Below are positions 63,400 to 64,000 of a stretch of DNA of 64,000 nucleotides, in pieces. The notes beneath the pieces are model-generated. The model had not been told where the DNA came from. It was given only the letters and a program-made list of their open reading frames with translations, and searched no databases. The DNA lies in NCBI RefSeq assembly GCF_913055165.1, contig NZ_CAJXJS010000014.1, positions 1 through 64,000 on the forward strand, written 5' to 3'. The DNA is from an uncultured Devosia sp. (GTDB lineage Bacteria; Pseudomonadota; Alphaproteobacteria; Rhizobiales; Devosiaceae). Both the position numbers and the translations under genes were made by a program. How positions within the stretch are numbered: position 1 is the stretch's first letter; the number at the start of each line of letters is the position of its first letter.

Positions 63400-64000
63400 T
63401 TAGACGGGGCAGGTCGAGTCGGTCGTGTAGTCGTGGACTTCGATCTCGCCGGCAATGATCTTTGCCTTGAGATCGTCGACGGTGGCCATCATCTCGTCGG
63501 TGATCAGGTCCTGGTTGTGCTCGTCGACCGAATAGCCAACGCCTTCTTCGGCCAGACCAAGAACCGTCAGGCCCGGCTTGAAGGTGGCATCATCGGCAGC
63601 CTCGGTCATGGCCGTCTGCACGGCAACGTCGACGCGCTTGAGCATGGAGGTCAGCACCGAGCCGGGGTGCAGATAGTTCTGGTTGCTATCGACGCCGATC
63701 GAGTACTCGCCGGCATCGGCCATGGCCTGCAGCACGCCCAGGCCCGAGCCACCGGCAGCGGCGAAGACGATATCGGCGCCCTGGTCCATGGCGGCCTTGG
63801 CGAGTTCGCCGGCGGTGACCGGGTCATTCCAGGCGGCAGGGGTGGTGCCCGTATAGCTTTCGATCAGGGTGGCGTCGGCATTGACGGCCTTGGCGCCCTG
63901 GGCATAGCCACAATAGAACTTGTGGATCAGCGGAACGTCCATGCCGCCCACGAAGCCGAGCGTGCCGGATTCGGACTTGAGCGCGGCGAGCGCGCCGACC
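63400..64000 (-). CDS. BMP-family nucleoside-binding lipoprotein, C-terminal part
   Basis: The gene runs off the end of the window; about 200 C-terminal residues remain and the frame is open to the last base. The sequence ALKSESGTLGFVGGM, KFYCGYAQGAKAVN, DIVFAAAGGSGLGVLQAM, IGVDSNQNYL and VLTSMLKRVDVAVQTAM is that of the BMP/PnrA-like binding proteins that capture purine nucleosides. It is the first gene of the nucleoside operon; the ATPase gene starts ten bases after its stop. Confidence 0.95.
   Translation of the reverse strand, partial: VGALAALKSESGTLGFVGGMDVPLIHKFYCGYAQGAKAVNADATLIESYTGTTPAAWNDPVTAGELAKAAMDQGADIVFAAAGGSGLGVLQAMADAGEYSIGVDSNQNYLHPGSVLTSMLKRVDVAVQTAMTEAADDATFKPGLTVLGLAEEGVGYSVDEHNQDLITDEMMATVDDLKAKIIAGEIEVHDYTTDSTCPV

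Overview
The window looks like one chromosome segment of a free-living alphaproteobacterium of the Hyphomicrobiales, most like the Devosia/Pelagibacterium group. The clues are GC-rich codon use, a C4-pathway 5-aminolevulinate synthase, a DnaX clamp-loader subunit without the usual zinc cysteines, a short SRP RNA, a Tad/Flp pilus cluster, FnrL/FixK-type and CtrA-like boxes, and intergenic palindromes of the kind common in this order. The genus is inference. I see no phage, insertion sequence, CRISPR array, rRNA or tRNA.

Layout. 1-4.7 kb: the end of a thiolase, an SMP-30 lactonase, and a leftward operon bufA-bufB-bufC-doxX (a bufferin-type copper-binding peptide, its DUF692 modifying enzyme, partner protein and a DoxX membrane protein), then a PRC-barrel protein. 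4.7-9.4 kb: an EAL phosphodiesterase, two small proteins, an OmpA-type lipoprotein, a soluble chemoreceptor fragment-like protein and an SDR dehydrogenase. 9.5-20 kb: an acyltransferase-like protein, hemA, cytochrome b561, a flavodoxin-like protein, a FixJ-like regulator lacking its phosphorylatable Asp, mscL, a PAS hybrid histidine kinase, a LOG protein, a DUF817 membrane protein and an HD-GYP-type protein. FNR-type boxes precede hemA and the flavodoxin gene, suggesting control by low oxygen. 20-28 kb: housekeeping genes (SRP RNA, dnaX-ybaB-recR, rmuC, def-fmt-truA). 28-37 kb: lysine-pathway genes dapE and dapD, a secreted molybdopterin-fold protein paired with a GGDEF-EAL sensor, pheA, a membrane-anchored cytochrome c, and ghrA.

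39.5-50.8 kb is a complete-looking Tad pilus locus: tadD, then leftward flp, cpaA, cpaB, cpaC, cpaE, cpaF, tadB, tadC and a 52-residue membrane protein, and rightward a secretin-N-domain protein and two TadE-like pseudopilins. Single-mismatch CtrA-like boxes stand before three of its transcription units. The flp pilin and the 52-residue protein are very short genes read directly from the bases.

51.5-64 kb is one long leftward nucleoside uptake and salvage operon: a BMP-family binding protein (cut by the window end), a double ATPase, two permeases, cdd, purine nucleoside phosphorylase, deoC, a double-domain aldehyde dehydrogenase, deoA, deoB and upp. It imports nucleosides, splits off bases and feeds (deoxy)ribose-phosphate to central metabolism; the dehydrogenase presumably removes the acetaldehyde made by DeoC. 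The only large gaps in the operon hold two related palindromic repeats flanking the dehydrogenase gene.

The items most worth following are the bufferin operon, the secreted cofactor-less molybdopterin-fold protein with its GGDEF-EAL partner, the Asn-containing FixJ-like regulator whose probable promoter carries a palindrome, the orphan acyltransferase-fold protein beside hemA, and the dehydrogenase with an appended dead domain.
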